Positions 8,194 through 16,934 are shown, numbered from the stretch's first letter. The stretch: 40,986 nucleotides of DNA from an uncultured Aquimarina sp. (GCA_947498785.1 CANMLS010000042.1:1-40986); one strand, 5' to 3'. The notes: generated by a model not told the origin, from the letters alone. Numbers and translations: made by a program.

Positions 8194-9483
8194 TCAATCC
8201 TCAGCAATTACCTGTAATTCTACAATTTCAATTTTGGTATTAGAAGTTTCGATAATTTTAATTTTAAATCTATCTATTTTTACCTCATCTCCTTGTTGAG
8301 GTATTTCTTCTGTATGATCTACAATCATTCCTCCCAAAGTTTCATAATTCTCATCTTCTGGAAGATCTAATTTATAAGATTCATTAATATGATCCACTTC
8401 TATCCTTGCAGAAAATCTATATTGATTCTCATTAAGTTGTTCATCAATAAGCTCAACAGAATCATGCTCATCTTCGATCTCTCCAAATAGCTCTTCTACT
8501 ATATCTTCCACCGTAATAATACCGCTAGTTCCTCCATATTCATCTATCACAATAGCTACACTTTTGTGTTTTTTTGTCAAAAGATTAAGCACATCTTTTA
8601 CAAACATCGTTTCTGGCACAAAAACTACAGGAAGCAAAATTGCTCTAAGAGATTTTGGTTTTTTAAACAACTCAAAAGAGTGTACATACCCAATAATATC
8701 GTCTACATTACCATTATATACAATTATTTTTGATAATCCTGTATCTATAAACAATTTACTAACCTCTTCTATAGATTGAGATTTCTCTACAGCAACTACC
8801 TCTGTTCTAGGTATCATTACTTCTCTTGATTTCACATCTGAAAAATCTAATGCATTTTGAAAAATTTGAATTTCACTATCTATTTCATCATCTTTTTCAA
8901 CGGTTTCCATCTGCTCACTAATATAATCTCCCAATTCTGTTTTACTAAATGCAAGTTGAACCTGATCTCCATCTGTTTTTAGAAATTTTTTAAGTACAAA
9001 ATCTGAAACCCAGATTACAAATGATGAAATTGGTGAAAAAACAATATAAAACACATATGCAGGAAAAGAAAACACTTTAAGCAAAGTATTAGAATAAATC
9101 TGAAAAAATACTTTTGGCAAAAACTCTGCTGTAATTAAAATAATTCCTGTAGAAATAATAGTTTGTGTCAAAAGATTTAATTCTGTGATAAAATAATCAA
9201 GCATCCAATATTGTGATGGCAATAACGAACCAAATGCACTAATTAACACTTCGCCCATATAAAATCCATAAATCACCAATGCTATATTATTTCCAACAAG
9301 CATCGTAGCGATAAACTTGGAAGGCTTTTTGGTTAAACGAGCAAGAATGTTTGATATAAATCCTCCTTGTTTTTTTTCAATTTCAATATGAATTTTATTT
9401 GAGGAAACATAAGCGATTTCCATCCCTGAAAAAAAAGCTGAAAGAATTAGACAAAGTATAATAACAACAAAATGTAATTCCAT
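8194..9483 (-). CDS. CNNM/CBS/CorC-HlyC membrane protein (hemolysin C family, GldE-like)
   Basis: 429 aa. Three or four N-terminal membrane segments form a CNNM (DUF21) domain in residues 1-190, opening with FSGMEIAYVSSNK. A CBS pair spans about 200-335, with REVMIPRTEVVAV and VIDEYGGTSGIITVEDIVEELFGEIEDEHD. A CorC/HlyC domain fills about 350-425. The family includes Mg2+/Co2+ efflux-related proteins and flavobacterial GldE, which is linked to gliding motility. The usual gldD/mutY/ssb neighbours of gldE are not here, so the broader call is safer. The 64-aa membrane protein gene lies 3 bases upstream, indicating cotranscription. Confidence 0.88.
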   Translation of the reverse strand: MELHFVVIILCLILSAFFSGMEIAYVSSNKIHIEIEKKQGGFISNILARLTKKPSKFIATMLVGNNIALVIYGFYMGEVLISAFGSLLPSQYWMLDYFITELNLLTQTIISTGIILITAEFLPKVFFQIYSNTLLKVFSFPAYVFYIVFSPISSFVIWVSDFVLKKFLKTDGDQVQLAFSKTELGDYISEQMETVEKDDEIDSEIQIFQNALDFSDVKSREVMIPRTEVVAVEKSQSIEEVSKLFIDTGLSKIIVYNGNVDDIIGYVHSFELFKKPKSLRAILLPVVFVPETMFVKDVLNLLTKKHKSVAIVIDEYGGTSGIITVEDIVEELFGEIEDEHDSVELIDEQLNENQYRFSARIEVDHINESYKLDLPEDENYETLGGMIVDHTEEIPQQGDEVKIDRFKIKIIETSNTKIEIVELQVIAED

Positions 9484-9486
9484 GAA

Positions 9487-9681
9487 TTAGTTCTTGTTAT
9501 TTGCTTCAAATCGTTTCCGAAATTTTCTTTTAAAGAAAAACATAAAGATTGCTGCTATTGCAAAAAAAAGATACAACATGCTTCTTCCTCCTTCTAGCCC
9601 CCATTCTGCATATGCTTGATATAAAAAAAAGCACATAATTACTAAATAGGCATATTCAAAAAATTTAAACACTTTTTTCAT
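9487..9681 (-). CDS. Small conserved membrane protein, unknown function
   Basis: 64 aa with two hydrophobic segments (about residues 10-25 and 35-51) and a very basic C-terminus (FKRKFRKRF), suggesting a two-pass inner-membrane protein with its tail in the cytoplasm. It is wedged 3 bases from the CNNM/CBS gene and 9 bases from lptC, clearly inside the same transcription unit. No named family is recognised. Confidence 0.75.
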   Translation of the reverse strand: MKKVFKFFEYAYLVIMCFFLYQAYAEWGLEGGRSMLYLFFAIAAIFMFFFKRKFRKRFEANNKN

Positions 9682-9690
9682 AGTAGTGGA

Positions 9691-10248
9691 TTACTCCTCT
9701 ATAAACATTACACCATCATTAATTCTTGAATTCAAGATAGTGAAATCCTGATTAGCATCAAAACCATCTGCTTCATTAATAGTACCGTCTGGCAAGTAAC
9801 TTTTATATTGTTGATCTGTAAATACCCAACTAAGGTTTTGGTTCCAATACAATTGTTTTGCTTGTAGATGTGTACTATCTGCGGTTAGTATATCTACGTT
9901 ACCTCTCATATCAATTATTCCTGTTTCCTGATAAGAAATTGCATAATCAGAAGTAACTACACTTACTTTTCCTTCCTCATCTATAATATCCAATATGATC
10001 CCTTCTGGAAACTCGTGATATGCAAAAGATCGATTAGAATAATCTAATATTCTTGATGTCTTTAATACTGCGGTAAGTCTACCCGAATCAGTATATTTAA
10101 GATTTACCTCAAAGGCTTCTGCAATGGGAGCATCTTCGGGTTCTAAATAGTCTGGAGAAGTTATTTTTTTAGATTGGCATGAAAAAAACATTGTCACAGC
10201 AAGTACTGTGACAATGTTTATCATTATATATTTTTTTTTATCCTGCAT
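9691..10248 (-). CDS. lptC: LptC-like LPS export lipoprotein
   Basis: 185 aa. A lipobox (TMFFSC) follows a short hydrophobic segment. The remainder has the beta-jellyroll pattern of LptC/OstA-type proteins: repeated hydrophobic strands, GIIDMRGNVDILTADSTHLQA and QLYWNQNLSWVFTDQ. LptC bridges the LptBFG transporter to LptA in the periplasm during lipopolysaccharide export. In Bacteroidota it is commonly annotated as a lipoprotein. Its start overlaps the stop of the upstream TPR gene by one base, suggesting coupled translation. Confidence 0.85.
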   Translation of the reverse strand: MQDKKKYIMINIVTVLAVTMFFSCQSKKITSPDYLEPEDAPIAEAFEVNLKYTDSGRLTAVLKTSRILDYSNRSFAYHEFPEGIILDIIDEEGKVSVVTSDYAISYQETGIIDMRGNVDILTADSTHLQAKQLYWNQNLSWVFTDQQYKSYLPDGTINEADGFDANQDFTILNSRINDGVMFIEE

Positions 10249-11618
10249 TACAGCTTAGGCACCTTAACAGTTTCTCCAATCCAACATCCAACACTAACAG
10301 ATGTTATTCCTGGGTTGTTAAAAATATCTGTTTTAGTCGGAGCCTTTGCACGGTAATTAGCCGCATATTTATTTGCTGTAGATTTTAAACTTGGATCTAC
10401 TTTTGCTGCTCTTCGCGCATAATTTTCTGCCAACCAATACACAGCTCTTTTACTAAACACATCTGCCCCACATCCATTTGCACTACTAGCAACCATACCA
10501 GCTATTCTCAAATAACATATACCCATAGAAGGCTTTTGTTTCAGTGCTTTTCTATAGTAACTTCTTGCTTTTCCTTTACTACCTTGCTTTTTCATTACCT
10601 CACCAATCTTAAAGTATACCTTTGCTTTATCACTTGACTTGGTTTCTAATTCTGCTGATTGATTAAAATATTTCAATGCTGTAGTTGTCTTTTTATCCTT
10701 CAAAGCCAAAAGCCCTAAATAATATGCTGTTTTTGCAGAAGGATCTGATTTATGCAATGCTTCTACCAACTTAAAGAATAATGGATCCTCTGTACATTCT
10801 TTTGAAGACATTCTTCCAGCAGCACCTTTTAACCAATTCACATCGGTTTTCTTCGCTTCAAATTGTCCATTATATAAAGGAATAAGGTTTTTACAATCTG
10901 CTAATTCTCCTAATTTTTGATTTACTCCAGCTTTCACCTTACTGTAGTTAGACAGTATGATCGTAGATCTTTTAAGAGATTTCTTTTCTTTGCTTGTTAA
11001 AACTGTTCCTGCTTCTTCTTTTTCAGTAAGTGTTGATATTTTTTCTGCTTTTTTACTTTCTTCATTTTCTATTTTTTCAATCACCTCATCATACAAGTCA
11101 AAAACATCTTGTAATTCTTTTTTACTTTCTCCGTGAAGATCTACAAGCAATGAGAAATATGTATAAACATTTTTAGGATTATCAACATTTTCTTTATCTT
11201 CTGTCCATGCTTTTTCAAATTCAGCAAATTGGCTTTCTTTTGTACCTATTTTATTATCGTACATTAACTGACCAATATTAGAGTGCATATCTCCAATTTT
11301 GGTTTTTCCTGGAAAATACTGAAAACGCTCTTTCCACAATGCAATTTTCTCATTTGCCAATGTAGATTTTTCTGTACCAGAAGCTTTTTTATACTTAGCT
11401 TCTAATAATTTTTTTCCAAATTGATAAGTCGCAACGCTATATGTAGGGCATTCTTTTCGTACTTTCCATAAAGGCTCTTCTGCTGCGTCATAATTCTTCA
11501 CCTTAGCATGTTCATAAGCAATAGAAGCTGTTGTCGCACAGTCTGTAGCCTGAGCATTAGCCCCTACTGTGTTCAAAACTAACCCTGTTGCTATAACAAA
11601 TAAAAATTTAGTATTCAT
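10248..11618 (-). CDS. Exported TPR-repeat protein
   Basis: 456 aa. A Sec signal peptide covers about residues 1-23 (ending GANAQ). Tetratricopeptide-like helices are clearest around 285-390 (AYYLGLLALKDKKTTTALKYF, then AKVYFKIGEVMKKQGSKGKA). A lysine/glutamate-rich helical segment lies around 180-235. It is predicted to be a periplasmic scaffold; no catalytic motif was seen. Lying between an outer-membrane barrel gene and lptC, it probably takes part in outer-membrane assembly or maintenance, but this is inference from context. Confidence 0.8.
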   Translation of the reverse strand: MNTKFLFVIATGLVLNTVGANAQATDCATTASIAYEHAKVKNYDAAEEPLWKVRKECPTYSVATYQFGKKLLEAKYKKASGTEKSTLANEKIALWKERFQYFPGKTKIGDMHSNIGQLMYDNKIGTKESQFAEFEKAWTEDKENVDNPKNVYTYFSLLVDLHGESKKELQDVFDLYDEVIEKIENEESKKAEKISTLTEKEEAGTVLTSKEKKSLKRSTIILSNYSKVKAGVNQKLGELADCKNLIPLYNGQFEAKKTDVNWLKGAAGRMSSKECTEDPLFFKLVEALHKSDPSAKTAYYLGLLALKDKKTTTALKYFNQSAELETKSSDKAKVYFKIGEVMKKQGSKGKARSYYRKALKQKPSMGICYLRIAGMVASSANGCGADVFSKRAVYWLAENYARRAAKVDPSLKSTANKYAANYRAKAPTKTDIFNNPGITSVSVGCWIGETVKVPKL

Positions 11619-11638
11619 AGCTGTATTAATTATTGTAT

Positions 11639-12883
11639 TTAATTAAATTTTATTTTTCTAAACCATTTATCATTTAATGATAAACTTAGGGAGACACTAA
11701 AAAACTCTTCTTTAACTAATCCGAAATCTGTTTTTCCACGCTGAACATATTCAAAACCTATATTAGCATTAGAAAACAATCTCCCCACTGGCAATCCTAC
11801 TCCAAAAGATATGCCAAACTCATCAATCGAATTTCCATTTATATTTAATCCTGTTTCTTCATAACGAAATCCAGCGCGATATACTAGACGGCTAAAATAA
11901 CTGGTTAATGAGTTATACTTAGGAATATAGTATCCTCCTGCTCTGAACCTTGAAGCATTTTCATACTTGACATTATCCTGACCAAATACAATATTAGTAA
12001 ATTCTCCCGAATCAAGATATGTGTATTCTGCTCCAACAAACCATTTTCTAGCCTGCCCAACACCACTAGCAAACTTAAACTCTGCAGGAAGATCAATTTT
12101 CTGATCACCAACGTTTACATCCTGTCTTTCTGCAACAGTCTCTCTACCATTATTAGCAATAACCACAGTAGCTAACTCTCTCGTTCCATCTGTTTGTAAT
12201 TCAAAAGACGGGGTTGAAACAATCGAAGTAACCAATTCTAATTTTTCAGAAATCATGGTTTTGTATCTTACTCCAAAAGACAAACTAAAAGCTGATAAAT
12301 CAGTACTATTTATTTCTCTGGTATCAAATTGTACATCGGGTCTTTTTAGTATTGTTTTATTTTCAATATTTCCAAAGTTATAATTTAAATCTACACCTAC
12401 ACTTAGATTCTTGTTGACTTTAACTCCCGTTGTCAAAAAAACCTTATTTAAGCCACCTTTCCCTTCAAATTTGAATTCTGAACCATTATCTGACACATTA
12501 TCAATACGATACCCAACAGAAGTAATTGGCACAACTCCAAATCCAAATCCAAATTTACCTGCTGGAATTCCTATCGCAAGATAGTCTAATGAAGCATTCT
12601 CTCCTGAGGATGATTCATTTGTATTACTCAATTTAAAATTACGATAAGATGTTCCTACTGTATATGAGGTTAATCCAAGTTCGCTAAATGATGCTGGATT
12701 TTGAAGATTTAAATGGATACTATCTGCAAACACACTTAATCCCCCCATAGATCTATTTTCTACCGTTCCTTTAAATTTTGGTATTCCAATCCCATAAAAA
12801 GAATATGGCGAAGAGGTCCCTTCTTGACCATAAGATATTACCGCAACATGCACTAATACAACTACTAAAATCTTCTTTATCAT
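11639..12883 (-). CDS. Outer-membrane beta-barrel protein
   Basis: 414 aa with a signal peptide ending around ISYGQ. It then shows a FadL/PorV-like opening (SPYSFYGIG, MGGLSVFADS, NLQNPASFSEL) and many alternating amphipathic strands with aromatic residues, typical of a 12-14 strand barrel. The C-terminal strand ends in a lysine-rich KWFRKIKFN. Its substrate is unknown. Its start overlaps the coaX stop by 4 bases, so it is translated from the same transcript. This coaX/barrel/TPR/lptC order is frequent in flavobacteria. Confidence 0.82.
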   Translation of the reverse strand: MIKKILVVVLVHVAVISYGQEGTSSPYSFYGIGIPKFKGTVENRSMGGLSVFADSIHLNLQNPASFSELGLTSYTVGTSYRNFKLSNTNESSSGENASLDYLAIGIPAGKFGFGFGVVPITSVGYRIDNVSDNGSEFKFEGKGGLNKVFLTTGVKVNKNLSVGVDLNYNFGNIENKTILKRPDVQFDTREINSTDLSAFSLSFGVRYKTMISEKLELVTSIVSTPSFELQTDGTRELATVVIANNGRETVAERQDVNVGDQKIDLPAEFKFASGVGQARKWFVGAEYTYLDSGEFTNIVFGQDNVKYENASRFRAGGYYIPKYNSLTSYFSRLVYRAGFRYEETGLNINGNSIDEFGISFGVGLPVGRLFSNANIGFEYVQRGKTDFGLVKEEFFSVSLSLSLNDKWFRKIKFN

Positions 12884-13611
12884 CTACTATTATTAAAAGC
12901 TAAAATGCAGTTTAATCCTTCCAATAAAAAATTGGAAGTGGCAAATATGCCATTTTTTAATCTTTTAGACAAAAAATGTGCATCTCCTCCGGTTAAAATA
13001 ACTGTTAAATCAGGATAAATGTTGCAATATTCTTCAATTACTCCTTTAATTTCATATAAAACTCCGAAAACTACTCCTGAATGTATAGCTTCTTCTGTGC
13101 TTTTTCCTATGTGATTTTTTGGAGATGTTAACTCTAACAGTGGTAATTTTGCCGTAAAGTTATTTAGGCTACTATATCGTAATCGTATTCCTGGCGCAAT
13201 AGCTCCACCTATATATTCTTCTTTTTTATTTTTAAAATCGTAGGTAATACAGGTTCCGGCATCAATAATCAGGGCGTTTTTCTTTGGAAACTGATCTACT
13301 GCAGCCGCAACAAGAACCATACGATCAATACCTAGGGTATTTGGTGTTTTGTACTGGTTTTTAAATGGCATGTTAACCTTATGATCCAACATTAGAGTCT
13401 TAAAAGAATTCTCTATACACATTATTTGATCTTCCTTCATATTTCCAACCGAAGAAACTATTGCTTGGGTAATCAGAGGATATTCTTTTTTGACATCCTC
13501 TATTTCTTTTTTAAAAGAATTTTGTTTAAAAATATTTTTGTAAACAATTTCAGATGTATCAAAAACTCCAATTTTAGTATACGTATTCCCTACATCAACT
13601 ACAAGATTCAT
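12880..13611 (-). CDS. coaX: Type III pantothenate kinase
   Basis: 243 aa, the normal CoaX length. ASKHA-fold motifs are all visible: DVGNTYTK at residues 6-13, NTLGIDRMV, DAGTCITYDF and GGAIAPGIRLR. The enzyme phosphorylates pantothenate in the first step of CoA synthesis; type III enzymes are insensitive to CoA feedback. It is the first gene of the minus-strand cluster and diverges from tRNA-Phe. A minus-strand TACTTTTA near 13633-13640 is a possible -7 element. Confidence 0.93.
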   Translation of the reverse strand: MNLVVDVGNTYTKIGVFDTSEIVYKNIFKQNSFKKEIEDVKKEYPLITQAIVSSVGNMKEDQIMCIENSFKTLMLDHKVNMPFKNQYKTPNTLGIDRMVLVAAAVDQFPKKNALIIDAGTCITYDFKNKKEEYIGGAIAPGIRLRYSSLNNFTAKLPLLELTSPKNHIGKSTEEAIHSGVVFGVLYEIKGVIEEYCNIYPDLTVILTGGDAHFLSKRLKNGIFATSNFLLEGLNCILAFNNSR

Positions 13612-13662
13612 ATCATTATTTCTTAGTTGTAAAAGTACAAAACGATTTTTTTAATTTTTTCT

Positions 13663-13693
13663 TTTGATGATTAAAAAAAGCGTTCTATATTTG
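13663..13693 (+). promoter_or_regulatory. Promoter of tRNA-Phe
   Basis: TTTG (13663-13666), a 19-base spacer, then TATATTTG (13686-13693): a consensus Bacteroidota sigma-A promoter 16 bases before the mature tRNA 5' end. Confidence 0.8.
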
Positions 13694-13709
13694 CATCCGC
13701 TTACAACAA

Positions 13710-13782
13710 GGTGCCTTAGCTCAGTTGGTAGAGCAAAGGACTGAAAATCCTTGTGTCCCTGGTTCGATTCCTGGAGGCACCA
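13710..13782 (+). tRNA. tRNA-Phe (GAA)
   Basis: A complete 73-base cloverleaf. The acceptor stem GGTGCCT pairs with AGGCACC, with discriminator A. The D arm contains AGCTCAGTTGGTAGAGC. The anticodon stem AAGGA/TCCTT encloses CTGAAAA with anticodon GAA, and the T arm contains GGTTCGATTCC. The 3' CCA is not encoded (CA follows). Confidence 0.96.
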
Positions 13783-13797
13783 CATCTTGAAAAGCAG

Positions 13798-13835
13798 ACC
13801 CTTGATAGTCAAATGATTGTCAAGGGTTATTTTTT
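13798..13835 (+). terminator. Terminator after tRNA-Phe
   Basis: A 13-bp stem (ACCCTTGATAGTC with GATTGTCAAGGGT, two G-U pairs, loop AAAT) is followed by TATTTTTTG, 15 bases after the tRNA. Confidence 0.75.
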
Positions 13836-13904
13836 GAACGTTGGAAAATGCATCGGAAAATCAGACTTTTAGCATAAAAAAGAAGCTTTTTAAAACCTTT
13901 TTTC

Positions 13905-14054
13905 TCATTTAAACAACTCCATTATTTCACTCTTTAAATAGTACTTTTTCTTCCCACAGGGTCGATAGGGTTCTATTAAACCGTCTCTTTCATACTTTAT
14001 TAATGTAGTCGGTGATTTTATATTTAAAAACTTCATTAATTCTTTTGGACTCAT
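13905..14054 (-). CDS. Small excisionase/MerR-like helix-turn-helix protein, possibly truncated
   Basis: 49 codons from ATG to TGA. The sequence MSPKELMKFLNIKSPTTLIK, then YERDGLIEPYRPCGKKKYYL, has the winged-helix pattern of HTH_17 excisionase-type proteins common on Bacteroidota conjugative and integrative elements. Typical relatives are about 90 aa, with an N-terminal extension that is missing here, so this may be a remnant. Its location immediately after a tRNA gene, among broken genes, fits an integrated element in decay. Confidence 0.55.
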   Translation of the reverse strand: MSPKELMKFLNIKSPTTLIKYERDGLIEPYRPCGKKKYYLKSEIMELFK

Positions 14055-14230
14055 TATCTTATCTCATCACTCACTTTTATCTAGGACTTTGATGACGATT
14101 GTTTATTCAAACGAGGTGTTCTCAATAATAAATATGACCCAATCGAACCTAAAATCACATTTTCTAAGAATACCCTTACAAAGAATAAACAAAATGATTT
14201 GAATAGTCAAGTCCGTTTATCAATTAGAAT

Positions 14231-14505
14231 TTAAAAACCATGTCTTTTAACTTGTTTCTCGGTATGAATTGCTCCACAACCTTTGCTACATATAAATGAT
14301 TGATACAGGGCTTTCACTAATACCCATAATCCAGTCGAAGCCTCTTCATATTCTCTACCTCGAACCTTCTACCGCAAATATTACAGGTATTTCTAATCGA
14401 TTCACGATTTGAAACAATCGAACTTTTAGAATGTTCTTCTATTTTTTCATCTATAAAAGTAAGTACCCCATCATTATAACGATATGCATAACTTCTCGAT
14501 TCCAA
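14231..14505 (-). pseudogene. Frameshifted Cys-rich (zinc-finger-like) gene fragment
   Basis: The upstream part reads about 62 codons, with CNICGRRF, to a stop at 14317. A second frame continues directly with ALYQSFICSKGCGAIHTEKQ and stops at 14231-14233, supplying a second Cys pair. The two halves together give a four-Cys ribbon split by a frameshift. No ATG exists; the frame opens from a TTG, and the upstream frame stays open toward 14540 before a stop. This looks like the truncated 3' part of an unidentified gene. Confidence 0.45.
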
Positions 14506-14508
14506 TAG

Positions 14509-14772
14509 CTTCTGAGTATCCCATATGATGATAAACTAAAAGATTATTATTTCTTTAATACTTGGACAAATGACCATGAAATTTGCAAAACTTATATCAT
14601 TGGATGTTTTGACTTATTAGAATTAGAATATGAGGATGTATATATTCGTAATGATATTTTCAAAACAAAGAATATTTTTAGTGATTTACTTGAATTAGGT
14701 GCTGACCAACGTAAACATTTAAAAAGAAAAGGAAATGCTGAACATACATGTATTCTCAAATTGAGACGTTAA
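14509..14772 (+). pseudogene. 3' fragment of an unidentified gene
   Basis: An open frame of 87 codons after a TAG at 14506-14508, with no ATG, GTG or TTG start near its beginning. It has normal protein composition (TWTNDHEICKTYIIGCFDLL, then FSDLLELGADQRKHLKRKG), ending in LKLRR and TAA. It lies head-to-head with the preceding minus-strand fragment, as expected at a deletion or recombination junction. No family is recognised. Confidence 0.4.
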
Positions 14773-14896
14773 AAATAGATAAAAGTAATTTACTTAGAAA
14801 GTAAACACATATTGGTTTTAATATAAAACAGTTTTTAGTAAAATTATATTATTATTTATCGAGGTTATATATATTTAAAGATAACCAAACTTATAT

Positions 14897-15094
14897 ATGA
14901 ATTACATACGAGAACTCTAGAATATTTTAACTTCTGATTATTCTAGTGTAAATAGAATGCAACACAAGTTAGACCATCTAGCTAGAAATAGTTACCCCAC
15001 ACATATTCACCCCAATAGTCAAAACACATTTAATCTTTTAAAACGAAAAGTAAGAGATAAAATAAAAGTTACACACAATAAACGTCTGATTTAA
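14897..15094 (+). pseudogene. Short gene remnant interrupted by an amber codon
   Basis: An ATG frame of 66 codons with an in-frame TAG at codon 8 (MNYIREL, stop, then NILTSDYSSVNRMQHKLDHL). The C-terminus is basic (LLKRKVRDKIKV). The part after the TAG could also start at an internal Met, giving about 47 codons. No family is recognised; it is one of three damaged frames in this tRNA-proximal interval. Confidence 0.35.
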
Positions 15095-15182
15095 TTTTAT
15101 TGATAGCATTTAAGAAAGTAACAACTTTATCAATCATACTAGAGTTGTTATATGTCAACATCATATTATTACTATCTTTTTT

Positions 15183-15234
15183 CTTGGATATGTAAAATAA
15201 ACCCTGTCTGTAGGGTTTATTTTACATATCCAAG
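15183..15234. repeat. 52-bp near-palindrome (23-bp perfect stem, 6-base loop)
   Basis: Left arm 15183-15205 (CTTGGATATGTAAAATAAAC and 3 more bases), loop GTCTGT, and an exactly complementary right arm 15212-15234. Neither side has a T-run, so it is not an ordinary intrinsic terminator. It may be an element end, a fold-back repeat or an mRNA stabiliser. Confidence 0.6.
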
Positions 15235-15242
15235 ACCACCTT

Positions 15243-15271
15243 AAAAACCCGAACAAATTGTTCGGGTTTTT
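15243..15271 (-). terminator. Terminator of the uracil-DNA glycosylase family gene
   Basis: A 14-bp inverted repeat (AAAAACCCGAACAA, one base, TTGTTCGGGTTTTT) ends with T-runs on either strand. The minus-strand gene ending at 15353 is the natural client. Confidence 0.75.
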
Positions 15272-15352
15272 GTTTTTATTCTTAAGAATTTCTAAATAAT
15301 CGATTCTAGCTCAAAACAAATGACATTGAGTTTATTCTTTGTTTTATAAAGT

Positions 15353-15922
15353 CTACATCAAACGATTAATTTCTTCTTTTAATCTAGGCAACACTTCTTT
15401 TCCAAACCATTCATTCTTTGCCTGCCAGATATTATTTCTTGGAGAAGGGTGTGGTAAAACAAAGTACCTAGGGAGGTAGTCCTCAAAAGCACGAACCGTT
15501 TCTGTTAGTGTTCGCTTTGATTTATCTTTTAGATAGTAATCCTGGGCATACTTTCCTACTAATACCGTGAGTTCTACATCTTTCATTTGCTCTAGTAACT
15601 GATTATGCCATAATGGTGCACATTCTTTTCTTGGAGGTAAATCTCCTGACTTTCCCTTTCCGGGATAGCAAAATCCCATAGGTACTAATCCAACTTTTGT
15701 AGCATCATAAAATACATCATTATCAATTCCCATCCAACTCCTTAAATTATCACCACTTTTATCATCCCAAGGAATACCTGTTCTATGCACGACCGTCCCT
15801 GGTGCTTGACCAATGATTATCACCTTACTCTTTATTGTACCTGATACTATGGGTCTTGGCCCTAGTGTTAAATACTCAGAACACACAGTGCATTTTGATA
15901 TCTCTTGCAATAATTCTTTCAT
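15353..15922 (-). CDS. Uracil-DNA glycosylase family protein
   Basis: 189 aa from ATG 15922; an 18-codon extension upstream lacks conserved features. The UDG-superfamily motifs are present: GQAPG followed by TGIPWDDKSG (motif A region) and VLPHPSPRN (motif B, His in HPSP). An N-terminal CTVC pair (Cys11 and Cys14) recalls the iron-sulfur ligands of family 4-like enzymes, but the remaining ligands are not obvious. Family members excise uracil from DNA in base excision repair, and this form is common in Bacteroidota. It is monocistronic, with its own terminator downstream. Confidence 0.82.
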   Translation of the reverse strand: MKELLQEISKCTVCSEYLTLGPRPIVSGTIKSKVIIIGQAPGTVVHRTGIPWDDKSGDNLRSWMGIDNDVFYDATKVGLVPMGFCYPGKGKSGDLPPRKECAPLWHNQLLEQMKDVELTVLVGKYAQDYYLKDKSKRTLTETVRAFEDYLPRYFVLPHPSPRNNIWQAKNEWFGKEVLPRLKEEINRLM

Positions 15923-16017
15923 TCTTCTAAAATAAAAAACTAAAGCACACCAATCAATACCATTATCAATCGACATGCTTTAGCCATCATAAAAATCAAT
16001 CTTAAAACTAGTCTTTT

Positions 16018-16491
16018 TTAGTTATGTGTTTTACTAAGCTTCTCCCAATTTCTACTTGCTGTTGAAACAAGTTTGTTATGGTCTTTTTCTGCTAACCATA
16101 ATTGCTGGGCATCTAATTCTAAATTGTACAGGTACAAGAAGTATTTTCCATCTTTTGTGATAAATTTATTTGGATCTGGTCTAAATTTTGCGCCAGCATA
16201 TACTCCAAAAGCGCAAAAACCGCCATATTGAGGAATATATTTGTCAGGATTTTTATCAAACGTTGCTTTTTGTTTTGCTGATGTAAAATAATAAACCACC
16301 TTTTTATATTCAGATTTATGTTGTTTTACCCCTTTTTGAGCAATCTTTAAATCCAAATAAGACACTGGACTATATCCTTCTAAAGCAATATTACTATTAT
16401 CGATATTATTTGCCTTGTTATCTTGAGCAGATAGTGTTGTACTTATTACTAAAGCAAACAGAACAACTATTGTTTTTGTTACATTTTTCAT
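16018..16491 (-). CDS. Exported YHS-domain protein
   Basis: 157 aa. A Sec signal peptide covers residues 1-22 (ending TLSAQ). The YHS region follows: ALEGYSPVSYLDLKIAQKG, VVYYFTSAKQKATFDKNPDKYIPQYGGFCAFGVYAGAKF (quoted in two parts: VVYYFTSAKQKATF and GGFCAFGVYAG). YHS domains are thought to bind metals or act beside redox proteins; the role here is unknown. The gene follows the NTF2-like gene with a gap of about 70 bases on the same strand, so the two may be cotranscribed and both may answer to the AraC regulator upstream. Confidence 0.8.
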   Translation of the reverse strand: MKNVTKTIVVLFALVISTTLSAQDNKANNIDNSNIALEGYSPVSYLDLKIAQKGVKQHKSEYKKVVYYFTSAKQKATFDKNPDKYIPQYGGFCAFGVYAGAKFRPDPNKFITKDGKYFLYLYNLELDAQQLWLAEKDHNKLVSTASRNWEKLSKTHN

Positions 16492-16563
16492 TACTACTAT
16501 TCTTTATATTTTTTATAATTCTTTTTAAGTTTCTGTATTGGTCAAATACGTCGAAATATGACT

Positions 16564-16917
16564 TTATTGTGCGTTAAAATATTCTTCTTGTATTACCTTT
16601 CCTTCGGTATTCCAAACTCTGCGAATAATCTCATGCCAATAAATCTTACTTTCGTCTTTCATGTTAAAATCAAAGGTAAATTCTGAAGCAGATACATTAC
16701 CATCTACAATAGTATGATGATGTGTGATACCATTAACTTCTGCAATTGCTCCGGCAAAACCTTCCATTTTTTCAACCATCTGTTGCTTATTGGTAGTTGC
16801 CAATCCATTATGATCCGAAGTTGTTGCATCTTCTGCAAAAAATTGCTTTACAGCATCTACGATAGCTCCTTGAGTTACTATGCTGTCCATTTGGGTTGCT
16901 TGTTCTTTAATATCCAT
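16564..16917 (-). CDS. NTF2/SnoaL-like protein
   Basis: 117 aa with the cone-shaped alpha+beta barrel pattern: an N-terminal helix with IVDAVKQFFAEDATTSDHNG, a helix KQQMVEKMEGF, then strands ending IYWHEIIRRVW and VIQEEYFNA. Members are small ligand-binding proteins or isomerase-like enzymes; the substrate cannot be inferred. Its upstream region is occupied by an inverted-repeat element, so its promoter must lie in or beyond that element. Confidence 0.75.
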   Translation of the reverse strand: MDIKEQATQMDSIVTQGAIVDAVKQFFAEDATTSDHNGLATTNKQQMVEKMEGFAGAIAEVNGITHHHTIVDGNVSASEFTFDFNMKDESKIYWHEIIRRVWNTEGKVIQEEYFNAQ

Positions 16918-16934
16918 TTTTTATATTTTATGTA

